From assembly GCF_047675955.1 (NCBI RefSeq), contig NC_132910.1:95754923-95818922 (forward strand): a stretch of 64,000 bases of DNA, read 5' to 3'. Below the pieces are notes generated by a model that was not told where the DNA came from, did not search any database, and saw only the letters and a list, made by a program, of their open reading frames with translations. This DNA is from Chlorocebus sabaeus (taxonomy: Eukaryota; Chordata; Mammalia; Primates; Cercopithecidae). A program made the translations under genes and the position numbers. This document shows, piece after piece, positions 21,224 to 32,127 of the stretch (its first letter is position 1; each line of letters opens with the position of its first letter).

Positions 21224-22985
21224 ATCTAGAACCTAAGGGATGAAGGTGGCTACACTAAACAATAGATTTTTCCATGTAGATTAACAGCCTTCTATTGGAA
21301 GATGATGCCACCTTGGACTTTCATAGCTAGAGAAAACTCAATGCCTGGCTTCAAAGTTTCAAGGAACAGAATAACTCTATTAGCAGCTAATGCAGCTGGT
21401 GACTTTAAGTTGAAGCCAATGCTTATTTACCATTCTGAAAATCCTAGGGCCCTGAAGAATTATGCTAAACCTACTCTGCCTGTGCTCTGCCTGTGGAACA
21501 ACAAAGCCTGGATGACAGTACCTCTGTTTAGAGCACAATTTACTGCATGATTTAAGCCCTCTGTTGAGATCCACTGCTCAGAAAAAAAGATTCTTTCAAA
21601 ATATTACTTCCCATTGCCAATATACCTGGTCACCCAAGAGCTCTGATGGGGAGTTATGTTGTTTTTCATGCCTGCTAACACAACATCCATTCTGTAGCCC
21701 ATGAACCAAGCAGTCATTCTGACTTTCAAGCCTTATTGCTTCAGAAATACATTTCATAAGGCATTAGCAGCTAAGTGATTCTTCTGATGGATCTCAGCAA
21801 AACAAACTGAGAACTTTCTGGAAAGGATTTACCATTCTAGATGCTATAAGAACATTCATGATTTAAGGGAGAAGGTCAAAATAGCAACTTTAACAGGAGT
21901 TTGGAAGGAATTGATTTCAACCTTCATGGATGACATTGAGGGGTTTACGACTTCAGTGGAAGAAGTAATGGCACATGTGGTAGAAACAGCAAGAGAACAA
22001 CAGTTAGAAGTGGAGCCTAAAGATGTGTCTGAATGGCTGCAATCTCATGATAAAACTTGGATGGTTGAAGAGCTGCTTCTCGTGGATGAGGAATAAAATT
22101 TGTTTTTTGAAATGGAATCTATTCCTGGCAAAGATACTGTGCATATTGTTGAAATGACAACAAAGGACTTAGAAGAGTATATCAACTTAGTTGATTAAGC
22201 AGTAGCAGGACTTGAGAGGATTGACTCCAATTTTGAAAGAAGTTCTACTGTGAGTAAAATGCTACCAAACTGCATCACATGCTACAGAGAAATCTTTTGT
22301 GAAAAGAAAAGTCTATCAATGAGGCAAAGTTCATTGTTGTCCTATTTTAAGAAACTGCCACAGCCCTGTCAGCATTCAACAACCACCATCCTGATAAGTC
22401 AGCAGCCATCAACACCTAGATGAGACTCTCCACCTGCATGGAGGTTATAACTTGGCTAAAGCCTCCGATTATTGTTAGCACTTAGCAATAGTATTTTAAA
22501 GTAAAGGTATGAATATATTGTTTTTTTAGACTACAATATAGTGTAAACAATTTTACAAGCACTGAGAAGCCAAAATGTTTCTGTGACCCACTTTACTGTG
22601 ATAGTCACTTTACTGTGGTATTCACTTTATTGTGTGGTGGTCTGGAACTGAACCTGCAGCATCTCTGGGGATATGCCTGTACCAGCAGTGTGAAGTGCAT
22701 TTTCTCCACAATGTTGTCAACACTTGGAATAATCATTTTCATTGTAGTCATTCTAGTGGCTGTATAGTAGTATCTCATTGTGGTTTTAATTTGCTCTTCA
22801 CTAGTGTCTAATGAAGTTGAGCATCTTTTTGTACAATTACTTGCCAATCATATAACTTCCTTGGTAAAGTGAATGTTCAAATATTTTGCTCATTTTTAAA
22901 TTGGATTTTTCTTCTTACTGCTGAGTTTTAAGGGATTTTTATATATTCTAGATATAAATCTTGGTCAAATACATAATTTTCATTT

Positions 22986-24594
22986 TAGGAAGTAAAACTA
23001 TTTTAGATAACTATGCTTTGTTAATATAATACATAATCTATCTGTATTTTAAATTTTCTTTATTAATAAGGGGAAGCATTATCTCCATAATCCTCAGCTA
23101 CCAAGTTTTCCCATGCCCAATAAGATAGCCAGCTGGCATATGAAAAATAGGTAAGGAGAATAAAAGTAGAAAACGTATTGATTTTCTCAACATCTTTCTA
23201 ATACCTCCTGATTTTAGGAGTCTCTTAGCAAACTACTAATAGTAGGAGATAAGAGACTAGATAGTATATGTGATAATTAGTCTTCCTCCTTTTTCCTGTT
23301 AAGCAAACTTAATAAATAAGCAGTAAGAAGTAACATTATTAATAAAACTTCCTGTACTTTTTAAAAAATTAGATTTCTTTTATCTCTTAGACTAAGACCC
23401 TGTTGTTTACATGACTGTTTTCCTTATCAGACTAAAGGAAAACATCAGTGCCTAGTGTATAATTCTATTCTTATTTCCTTCATTCTCTCCATTGCCTTTA
23501 GTCCCTATTCATCGTCGTCTTCAATCCTCTCTTCTACCCTCCCCAGCGTCTGACATGTATAATGTGCTTAATTTGGTGATTCCAAATAAGTTTTGGCTAC
23601 CGACTTTTTGGTGATCCTACAGATCGCCTATCATGTTTTTTACTTCAAAGACAACAAAATGAAAGTAATAATACAATTCTTCCCAGAACTTACAGGAAGA
23701 AGAGCAGAGTCTTTAATGAGTGAAAAAGTGAAACCTTTTTCTGTAGTATCCAACTAAATTAGTACTCTCTGCCAGAATAAAGCAAACACATTATTTTTTA
23801 AATAATATTCACTATTTAATACTTTAGTGTACCCAGCAATGAATGAACCACAGAGAGCAATCTCTTCCAAACAAGAGTGAATCTAGGTAAATTCTGTGGC
23901 TAAATAACCACCCCCCCTGAAAAAGTAATACATTTGCAGAAAACAGCATACAAAATCAAATCTACTCATTTTAAACCATGGGAAAAAACACATTTCCACA
24001 TATCTCTTTAAAACCTTTTAATATATCTAAAAAATTTCACATACTTTTATGATTTTATGGGATATATGACTGCCCAGGGAATGCTACAGTGTCAGACACA
24101 AATTTAAAAATAACTCTTCCATAAGTACTGCTAGAACTGAGATGTACAGGAGATTATACAGGCAATCTTTACATAATATCAAAAGGATATAGACAACCCT
24201 AGGGCTGTAAGTATCCCATGAAGGTAAATAAGAGACGATTAATTATATTCCCCATATTAGATTGGTTCTCATCAGACACCTAATACCAAGCTTATTTTGA
24301 CACTGTTTTTAAAAAGATCCAGTATTAAAAGAATAAACTTCCTCTGGGTAGAAAAAATAGTAATTCTGACCTATTAAAGATGATATATATTGATAAAACA
24401 CAGTCTTGTTCCCAAATATGCAATAAACCATTACTCTAATGTATGAACACTAATGAAATAATCACCTATTATAATTATGTATATATTGAAATTTTCAGTT
24501 CAACTCTTTTGGTATAAGGGAAAATAAAATGATTGGCTTCAAATCCATTTTTAGTAATGTAAAATATGTGAGCTTTATTACATGTTAAAGAAAA
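22986..24594. other. 3' flanking DNA of ANAPC10, no recognised gene
   Basis: AT-rich sequence without recognised repeats or ORFs. It lies immediately beyond the inferred 3' end of ANAPC10 and may include longer 3'UTR forms if distal polyadenylation is used. A C-run at about 23910-23918 is the only simple feature. Confidence 0.55.
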
Positions 24595-24615
24595 TAAAGA
24601 TAATATGACCCCAAA

Positions 24616-24621
24616 TTTATT
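24616..24621 (-). terminator. Candidate ANAPC10 poly(A) signal
   Basis: On the minus strand this reads AATAAA, about 142 nt past the stop codon. A second AATAAA (plus-strand TTTATT) lies at 24574-24579. Either would give a short 3'UTR. The choice between them, or more distal sites, cannot be made from sequence. Confidence 0.5.
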
Positions 24622-24762
24622 TTTCAAAGTTACAATAAAATATTTTTAAACATATACAAAATTACAAATAACCGGTGCTTTTTTCAATAAAGGTACCCGA
24701 TATACTATTTAAATACAGGATAAAACAAAGATATGTTTAATGATTTTCATCTCATTTTAAAG

Positions 24763-24993
24763 TCACCTTATTGAACGATACATCATGAAATCTATAGTTG
24801 TACATCTAGGAAATTTACCAATGGAGCTCTCTTCCACCGGTGTATATATTTTAATTTGTCTCATATGGGTGTCTCTTCCATTTTGGTGATTGGCTAGAAC
24901 AGCAATCTGTATCATGAATGTACGAGTTGGCTTCTTATGATTGTCAGTTAAGGGAACATGAATCCAGCCACTTGGTTCTACCAATTCAAGTTG
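24763..24993 (-). CDS. ANAPC10: ANAPC10 terminal coding exon (APC/C subunit 10, C-terminal part)
   Basis: This exon encodes the last 76 residues of ANAPC10, from QLELVEPSGWIHV through IDFMMYRSIR and stop TGA at 24763-24765. ANAPC10 (APC10/DOC1, 185 residues in human) is a DOC-domain subunit of the anaphase-promoting complex. With the CDC20/CDH1 coactivators it forms the D-box receptor and promotes processive ubiquitination. The exon holds the second part of the DOC jelly-roll and the C-terminal tail ending MYRSIR; the Ile-Arg end binds the TPR subunit CDC27. The frame is open with no lesions and, as far as I recall, is identical to the human protein. It opens in phase 0 right after TTTTTTTCCCTTGGCAG. 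The preceding exons are not in the window. Presence of an intron boundary argues against a processed pseudogene. Confidence 0.96.
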   Translation of the reverse strand, partial: QLELVEPSGWIHVPLTDNHKKPTRTFMIQIAVLANHQNGRDTHMRQIKIYTPVEESSIGKFPRCTTIDFMMYRSIR

Positions 24994-25013
24994 CTGCCAA
25001 GGGAAAAAAATAT
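24994..25013 (-). promoter_or_regulatory. ANAPC10: ANAPC10 last-intron splice acceptor
   Basis: Read on the minus strand, the intron ends TTTTTTTCCCTTGGCAG just before the first exon codon CAA. The pyrimidine tract and the invariant AG are both good. This defines 24993 as the exon's 5' edge and places everything to the right inside the intron. Confidence 0.93.
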
Positions 25014-25440
25014 CAGATTATGCTTTTATTCAATGAATATAATTTATAATAATGAATGCATTCTGTAATAAAATTAACTTATAATTAACATTTTGCTCAA
25101 TGAAAGAATGATAATATGACAATAATCACTACCAGTTATTGGTCACTTTTACCATGGTCTACTTATAGTTGCTAAGCACTTTACATGTACCATCTTAGTA
25201 GACAAAATAAAAATAGATGTGCTTCATGTTTACAGAACTTGTACAACTTATACAACTTGTACTCTCTGCCAGAAAAAAGCAAACACACTAGAAAGCACAA
25301 GTCTCACAACTTTTAAAAATATGCGAAACACAGATGGCTTATTACACACAGGTAGTATATGCCTCCTCCATGAAGAGAAACCAGAATAGTAAGTAGATAC
25401 TCATATTTTGAACTGATAATCTAGGAAAGAAGGCTAGGAT
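25014..25440. other. ANAPC10 intron, possible MIR fragment
   Basis: Intron sequence before the first L1. CTAAGCACTTTACATGTACCATCTTA near 25172-25199 resembles the MIR core, but is too short to be sure. Nothing else was recognised. Confidence 0.45.
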
Positions 25441-25869
25441 TCATCAGAGAAGAGATGGGAAGTACCAGAAGTAAGGAGAGGGTTCGAGGTAGCTTGCCCA
25501 GCCAGGGAACTCACTGAGAGAGCCAGGAGGGGCTCCTGGATGTGGGGAAACAATATGAGAGATATGGAGATACCCCCAGGGCTCTACACTTTGAAACAGG
25601 CTTATAGGGTCTTAGTGATGAGAGAAACCCTCTACCAACTAGGGCCTTGGGCCTGACATAATGAGCTGTCTACAGACTGTAAAGAGACGTTACTCCAGAA
25701 AGGAACCTCAGAATCCTACAGGCATCCCACAGATCCTGGAGCAACCTCAGCTGGGTGCCACTTGGAGAATCCAGATACTGGAGATCTAGAGACATGGCTG
25801 CTGCTGCTGTGCTGCTCTAAGGAGGGAGAAGGAAGACTGGGAGCTCCCATGTACCCCTGGGAAGGTCCC

Positions 25870-26400
25870 AACTGACCTGCTGCAGGCTGTTGTTGAGACA
25901 GACATGAGAAGACCACACTCCCCACAGCTTCTTGCCCATGCTGCTTGCCTAGGAGGAACCCATCCTCTCTGGTTCCCAGCCCAAGGTGCCATCTTGAGAG
26001 GTTAACACTGGGCTGTACCCTGACCTCGGGTTAAGATCGGGCTGAACCAGCTGCAGCTGCTAACCAGTCAAGGAGAAACAGGGAAACCAGGCCCTCCTAC
26101 GCATATCTAGAACAATACTCACACCCTGCAATGGGCTGCTGTGAAACTGAGCTGAGTGGACTATACTCCATATTGCTTCGTGCCCATGCTGCCTGCCTGG
26201 GAGGGGCCCTGCCCTCCCTGGCTGCAGTCCTAAGGTGCAGAGCTGTGCCCCAGCCTCAGGCTGAGTAATAGGCATGGTGGCTAAAGCTGCCACTCAGTCA
26301 GAGGACAGACAGAAGAGACCAAGCTCTCCTAAGAAAACTTAGCACAAGACCCTCTGCCCTGCCATGGGTGGCTGTAGGACTGAGGACTAGCCTGGCCAAC
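25870..26400 (+). repeat. Tandem about 240-bp monomers in the L1-A 5'UTR
   Basis: The unit from about 25882 to 26130 is repeated, diverged, at about 26131-26363, and the start of a third copy follows. Matching landmarks are TTGCCCATGCTGCTTGCCTAGGAGG against GTGCCCATGCTGCCTGCCTGGGAGG, and CAGGCCCTCCTACGC against CAAGCTCTCCTAAGA. In L1 biology such 5' monomers act as promoter units, as in mouse L1. For this copy it is a structural observation. Confidence 0.75.
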
Positions 26401-26937
26401 CTATTGCAGCTACCAGCAACACCAACATGGGCAGCAGGGTTGTTCTACCATTGTTACTGCCATCACCCACACCATACCAGCTGAACATGAGCCTGAGGAC
26501 CCAAACACCTGGCCAACCCTCTCCACTAGTAGCTTCTAAGCAAGCCACCTGGAGGCCCAAGAATCAGCCCTCCAGGACTCACTAACAGTAGAACAAAGGT
26601 AAGTTGCTTTGGGGCCTAAACATAGGCACACATAACATAATGTGGCCACCACTAGGGCCCAAAGACTGGCTCAGGTGGCATCCAAGTCTTCAGCTAAACT
26701 TCACTACAATATCAACTAATAACTGAATCCTAAGCCACCAAGGAAATCACAGATATCACTGACCTTGTGTACTGACGCAGAATTCATACAAAGATCACAC
26801 TATCACAGGCACCCAAAATACAAGTCAAAGTATTTTAATCAGTAATACCCATACATCTTCAGAAAAATATTTTCCCCTACAAAAGCAACTTCAAATAGTT
26901 GAAACAAGTGACTGCTAAATCAGATGTGGCGACATCA

Positions 26938-27137
26938 ATGGAAGGACACAGGAAACATGAAAAAGCAGGGAAAATAATCACGTCTCCAAAGGACCACAAT
27001 TGTTCAGTGACATACTACAGTCAAAAAGAATTTCTCAATTGAAAACTTAGGACTAGGTTAAAAAGAAAGAAAGAAAGAAAAGAAAGAAAGAAAGAAAAGA
27101 AAGAAAGAAAGAAAAGAAAGAAAGAAAGAAAGAAAAA

Positions 27138-27209
<72 letters not shown>

Positions 27210-28190
27210 AGGAAGGAAGGAAGGAAGGAAGGAAGGAAGGAAGGAAGGAAGGAAGGAAGGAAGGAAGGAAGGAAGGAAAGAAAGAATTTTAAATTAAAAA
27301 GAAAAATCCACAAAATACCAGAAAATTATTTAAAATATTAAAACTCAGTAAGATGAAGGAGAAATCTGAAAACCAATACAAATAAATCAGTAAATCAATT
27401 CAGGATATGAATGAGAAATTTATCAAGGAGACCGATACCTCTTTTAAAAAAAAAAAAGCAGAAATTCTGGAAACAAAAAATTCATTGAAGAAAATAAAAA
27501 ATACATTTGAAAGCTTTAATAATAGAGTAGAGCAAAGAGAAGAAAGAATCTCAGAACTTGATGACATATCTTTTGAAAGAATCCAGTCAGACAAAAATAA
27601 GGGAAAAAAATTTAAAAGAATGAACAAGTCTTCAAAATGTCTGGGACTACATAAAGCTACTGAACTTACAAATTATCAGTATTCCCAAGGAGGAAGAGAG
27701 ATCAAAAAGTTTAGAAAGCCTGCTTAAGGAAATAATCAAGCAAACTTCCCAAGTCTATTAAGATAAAGGAGGCCCAGTGACTCCTAGGAAAATACATTGC
27801 AAAAAGGACTTCACCATGGCATATTATATTCAGAATATCTAAAATCAAAGCAAAATAAAGAATTTTAAAATTAACAAGATAAAAATATCTAGTCACCAGT
27901 AAAGAAAACCCCATCACACTAACAGCAAAGTTTTCAACACAAACGTTACAGACTAGAAGAGAGCAGGATGGCAATTTCAAAGTGCTGAAAGTTAAAAAAA
28001 AAACGGAAAACCTGTCAGCCAAGATTTTTATATCCTGTCAGAATAGTTTTATAAATGAAGGAAAAATAAAGTCTCTCCCAGATAAGCAAATGCTGAGGGG
28101 ATCTGTCACCAATTAGATGGGTCATACAGGAAATGCTCAAAAGGGTCTTAAACATGGAAACAAAAGGTTGGAATGCATCATCACAAAAAC
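26938..28190 (+). pseudogene. L1-A ORF1 (ORF1p) pseudogene
   Basis: It starts ATGGAAGGACACAGG, encoding MEGHRKHEKAGK as in older L1 ORF1. A coiled-coil-like segment (NEKFIKETDTSFKKKKAEIL and ISELDDISFE) lies at 27407-27600. The RRM/C-terminal part is traceable to about 28190 (protein phrase SQDGNFKVLKV-like) but is broken by stops and by the purine microsatellite at 27058-27287. The intact protein would be an RNA-binding trimer; this copy cannot make it. Confidence 0.75.
27058..27287. repeat. (GAAA)n(GGAA)n purine microsatellite, about 230 bp
   Basis: A long pure-purine tract of GAAA units changing to GGAA at about 27210 and back to GAAA at the end. It sits within the ORF1 remains of L1-A. 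Polypurine mirror-like tracts of this length can form triplex DNA. The minus-strand ORF made of Phe, Leu and Ser is an artefact of this tract. Confidence 0.98.
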
Positions 28191-28697
28191 ATACAGAAAT
28201 GTAAAACTCATTGTTCTTATAAAACAATCATACTAAGGAGGAAAAGAAAGGAATCAAATGGAAACACAACAGAATTTCATCAAGTCACAGAAACAAAAAG
28301 AGAAAAAGCAATAAAGATATTTGTAAAACAAATTGAAAACAATTAACAATATGACAGAAACAAAGCCTCACATGTCAATATTAACCTCAAATGTAAATGA
28401 ATCAAACGCTCCACTTAAAAGATTGGTGAAATGGATTAAAAAAACACACACATAATCCAACTACATGCTGCCTACAAGAAACTCACCATACTCATAAAGA
28501 CACATAGTCTGAAAATAATGGGGTGAAAAAGATATTCCATGCAAATGAAAACCGAAAGTGAGCAGGAGTAGTTATACTTACATACATCAGATAAAACATA
28601 CTTTAAATAAAAAAAAGTTTTAAAAAGACAAAGGAGATCATTATATAATGACAAAGGGAGTCAATTTGGCCAATGAATATAACAATTCTAAATATAT

Positions 28698-28701
<4 letters not shown>

Positions 28702-28735
<34 letters not shown>
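28702..28735. repeat. (CA)n microsatellite
   Basis: About 17 CA units in the L1-A endonuclease region, expanding an ATACATACACA sequence. Confidence 0.97.
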
Positions 28736-28738
<3 letters not shown>

Positions 28739-30146
28739 ATCAGAGCACTCAAATTCACCAAACAAATATTACTATACCTAAAGAAAGAGACAGATAGCAA
28801 TATCATAATAGTGGGTGACTTTAACATCCCACTCACAGCCCTAGACAGGTCATTGAGATAGATAATTAACAAAGAAACATTGGACTTACATTGGACTTTA
28901 GATCAAATGGACTTAACAGAGACAGACTACAACTTAGACCACAAAACAAGTCTTAACAAATTTTTAAATATCAAAATCATATATAGTATCTTCTCAAATC
29001 ACAGTGGAATAAAGCTAGAAATCAACACCAAGAACTTCGGAAACTATACAAATACATGAAAATTAAACAGCATGCTTCTGAACAATCGTTGGGTCAATGA
29101 AGAAATTAAGATGGAAGGTAAAAGTTTTTTTGAAATAAAAAATGAAAAGACAACACATACAGCAAAAGCAGTGCCAATGGGGAGTTTATAGCATTAAATG
29201 CCTATATCAAAAAAGTAAAAAGATCCCAAATTAACAATCTAACATCACATCTTAAGCGAAAAAGATACAAAGAAAAAATTAAAAGACCAGAAAAAAATAC
29301 GAAGAATCAATAAAATGAAGAGTTGGTTTTTTGAAAAGATAAACAAAATTGATAAACCACTAGCTATACTAACCAAGAAGACAGAAAATTCAAATACATA
29401 CAATCATAAATGAAAAAGGAGGAAGAATGGATTAAGAAAAACCTGATATCAGAGAAATACAAAATATCAAAGATTATTATAAAAAACTATATGCTCACAA
29501 ACTAGAAGACCTAGAGTAAACAGATAAATTCTTGGAAACATACTACCTCCCAATATTGAACCAGTAAGAAAACAGACTGAACAGACCAATAATAAGTAGT
29601 AAGATAGAAACGGTAACAAAAAAATCTCCCAATAAAAAATAACTCAAGACCAGATGAATTCACAGTTGAATTCTACCAAACATACAAAGAAAAACTAACA
29701 CCAGTCCTCCTGAAACTATTCCAAAACATCAAGGAGGAGAGAATTCTCTCTAACTCATTCTATGAAGCCAGTATCTCCCTGATACCAAAACCAGACAAGA
29801 ACACAACAACAAATACTACAGACCGATATCTATGATGAAAAGAGATGCAAAACTCCTCAATAAAATACTAGCAAATCAAATCCCATAACACATCAAAAAG
29901 ATAACAGAACAGGATCAGGTGGGACTTATCCCAAGGATGCAAGGATGGTTTTACATAAGCAAATCAATAAACATGATACACCACATAAATAAAAATAAAG
30001 ACAAAAACCATATGATCATCTCAATAGACACATAACAAGCATTTGATAAAATTCAGTATCACTTCAGTACAAAAATCTTAAACAAACTAGGTGTAGAAGG
30101 AACGTACCTCAACATAATAAAGGTCATACATGACAAACCCACAGCC

Positions 30147-30272
30147 AAGGCTGGGTGCAGTGCCTCATGCCTGTAATCCTAGCACTTTGGGAGGCTGAGG
30201 AAGGCAGATCACCTGAGGACAGGAGTTCAAGACCAGTCTGGCCAACATGGTGAAACTCCACTATACTAAAAA

Positions 30273-30303
<31 letters not shown>

Positions 30304-30499
30304 TATACACACCCGTATATATATGTGTAGTAGTACATATATCTGGGTGTGGTGGTACATACCTGTAGTCTCAACTACTTGGAAGGCTGAGGCAGGAGAA
30401 CCACTTGAACCTGGGAGCCACAGGTTGCAGTGAGCCAAGATAGTATCACTGCATTCCAGCCTGGGTGACAGAGTGAGACTGTGTCTCAAAAGAAAAAAA
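30147..30499 (+). mobile_element. AluS with (TA)n(CA)n in its middle linker
   Basis: Begins near GGCTGGGTGCAGTGCCTCATGCC (30149) and ends GTGACAGAGTGAGACTGTGTCTC with an A-rich tail to about 30499. The middle A-rich linker has expanded to TA/CA repeats at about 30273-30336. It inserted into L1-A ORF2 after GACAAACCCACAGCC (30132-30146). A matching, diverged AACAAAACCCATAGTC occurs only after the adjoining RPL35 pseudogene (31013-31028). Confidence 0.9.
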
Positions 30500-30975
30500 C
30501 AGACAGCTCTTTCCCTCCCAGCAGGCGGCTGTGGCGGCGGCGGCCTGTGCAGCAATGGCCAAGATCAAGGCTCGAGATCTTCGCGGGAAGAAGGAGGAGC
30601 TGCTGAAACAGCTGGACGACCTGAAGGTGGAGCTGTCCCAGCTGCGCGTCACCAAAGTGACAGGCAGTGCGGCCTCCAAGCTCTCTAAGGTCCCAGTTGT
30701 CCGCAAATCCATTGCGCGTGTCCTCACAGTTATTAACCAGACTCAGAAGGAAAACCTCAGGAAATTCTACAACCGGCAAGAAGTACAAGCCCCTGGACCT
30801 GCGGCCTAAGAAGACAGGCGCCATGCGCCACCGGCTCAACAAGCAGGAGGAGAACCTGAAGACAAAGCAGCAGCAGCAGAAGGAGCGGCTGTACCCGCTG
30901 TGGTAGCACGCGGTCAAGGCCTGAGTGAATAAAGCACAGCTGACTGAGAAAAAAAAAAAGAAAAGAAAAAACAAA
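30500..30975 (+). pseudogene. RPL35 processed pseudogene
   Basis: A retrocopy of ribosomal protein L35 (eL35, large ribosomal subunit). The start ATG is at 30555 (MAKIKARDLRGKK), followed by EELLKQLDDLKVELSQL and IARVLTVINQTQKENLRKFY. One lysine codon is missing near residue 13, a +1 frameshift lies near 30773 (after KFY), and a premature TAG at 30904-30906 replaces a late lysine codon. It has no introns, keeps short 5'UTR sequence, an AATAAA at 30928-30933 and a poly(A) tail from about 30949. These are hallmarks of L1-mediated retrocopying. It cannot make L35. Confidence 0.97.
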
Positions 30976-31804
30976 CAAACCAAAATGAACAACTACAACA
31001 ACAACAAAAAATAACAAAACCCATAGTCATCAGATTTAATACGGAAGAGTTGAAAGCATTCCCTCTAAGTACTGCAACATGAAAAAGATGCTAACTTTCA
31101 CCACTCGTATTCAAAGTAGTACCAGGTGTCCCTGTCAGAGCAATCAGCAGGCAAGAGAAAAAACAAAAACCAGCATCCAAGTTGGAAAAGAGAAAGTCAA
31201 ATTATCCTTTTTTGCTAATGATGTGATTTATCTAGAAAACCCTAAAGACTCCACCAAAAGACACTCGGATTTGACAAATGAATTCAGAAACGTTTTAAGA
31301 TAAGAAATTAATATAGAGAAATGAGCAGCATTTTCATATAACAATAATGATCTAGCCAAGGACCAAATCAAGAAGGCAATCTCAATTCCAATAGCTACCG
31401 GAAAAAAAAAAAAAAAAAAACTTAGAAATATACTGAACCAAGGAGGTACACAATCTCTATAAGGAAAATTACAAAACACTGATGAAAGAAATCGCAGATG
31501 ACACAAACAAATGGAAAAACATCCCAAGCTCCTAAATTGGAAGAATCAACATTGCTAAAATGATGATATTGCCCAAGGCAATCTACAGTTTCAATGCAAT
31601 CCCTATGAAATTATCAAGATTCTTTTCCCTAGAATTAAAAAGAAAATTCTAAAATTCATATAGAACCAAAAAAGGCCCCAAATAGCCAAAGTAATCTTAA
31701 GAATACAGAATAAAGTTGGAGGTATCAAATTACTTGATTTCAAATTACACTATAAAGCTATAGTAACCAAAACAGCATGGTACTAGTATAAAAATAGACA
31801 CATA

Positions 31805-32127
31805 GGCCAGGAGTGGTGGCTTATGCCTGTAATTCCAGCACTTTGGGAGACCGAGGTGGGCGGATCACGAGGTCAGGAGTTTGAGACCACCCTGGCCAAC
31901 ATGGTGAAACCCCGTCTTTACTAAAGATACAACAAAATTAGCTAGGTGTGGTGGCACGCACCTATAGTCCCAGCTACTTGGGAGGCTGAGGCAGGAGAAT
32001 CGCTTTAACCGAGGAGGTGGAGGTTGCAGTGAGCTGAGATGGCACCATTGCACTCCAGCCTGGGCAACAGGGTGAGACTCCATCTCAAAAACAAAACAAA
32101 ACAAAACAAAACAAAACAAAAAAAAAC
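31805..32127 (+). mobile_element. AluS, full length
   Basis: GGCCAGGAGTGGTGGCTTATGCC to GGGTGAGACTCCATCTC, with an (AAAAC)n tail. A short target duplication GACACATA (31797-31804 and 32128-32135) lies in L1-A ORF2. Confidence 0.93.

Larger units (their letters stand above)
18980..22470 (+). pseudogene. Tigger1 transposase pseudogene
   Basis: The reading frame starts with MASKCSSERK at 18980, the usual N-terminus of the Tigger1/pogo-like transposase with its CENP-B-type helix-turn-helix region. It resumes after the insertions at 21302-21550 (PGFKVSRNRITLLAANAAGD, GDFKLKPMLIYHSENPRALK, the start of the DDE domain) and at 21911-22096 (VEPKDVSEWLQSHDKTW). Frameshifts, stops and two large insertions destroy it. 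The family cuts and pastes at TA sites, and domesticated relatives include the TIGD genes and CENPB. This copy shows no sign of domestication. Confidence 0.9.
18576..22679 (+). mobile_element. Tigger1 DNA transposon (pogo/mariner superfamily), with nested insertions
   Basis: It starts CAGGATACCTAATTTTATTGC and ends GGGGATATGCCTG, which are the decayed terminal inverted repeats of Tigger1, followed by TA. Tigger1 sequence without insertions is about 2.4 kb, matching the family. The order of nested pieces is: Tigger1 18576-19433, unassigned insert with an MST LTR 19434-20628, Tigger1 20629-20686, MER1 with Alu 20687-21223, Tigger1 21232-22679. No active transposase is encoded. Confidence 0.93.
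17998..22985 (-). mobile_element. Antisense L1M 3' part, split by Tigger1
   Basis: 17998-18575 and 22680-22985 together read as the reverse complement of an old L1M 3' end. Typical phrases are GAGGCATAATTCATACACAATAA, GAATGACTGGTAC, then TACCAGCAGTGTG and TCTCATTGTGGTTTTAATTTG after the break. The two halves join correctly if the DNA transposon between them is removed. It is older than the Tigger1 insertion. Confidence 0.8.

Noticed and set aside
21302..22096. Domesticated TIGD-like gene
   Set aside because: The frame is in separate pieces with stops, frameshifts and large insertions, and the terminal repeats show an ordinary Tigger1 fossil.
27058..27287. CRISPR-like array
   Set aside because: The repeats are simple tetranucleotides without spacers, in a primate genome; the same holds for the other microsatellites.
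27053..27313. ORF rich in Phe, Leu, Ser and Pro as a repeat protein
   Set aside because: It is a translation of the GAAA/GGAA microsatellite.
30124..30555. 143-codon minus-strand ORF
   Set aside because: It is the well-known antisense ORF of an Alu, extended by a TA/CA tract.
30555..30906. RPL35 as a working gene
   Set aside because: Missing codon, +1 frameshift, premature TAG, no introns, and a poly(A) tail show a processed pseudogene.
30486..30992. 168-codon minus-strand ORF
   Set aside because: It is the antisense of the RPL35 retrocopy and its poly(A); the phenylalanine and leucine runs are from homopolymer and triplet complement.
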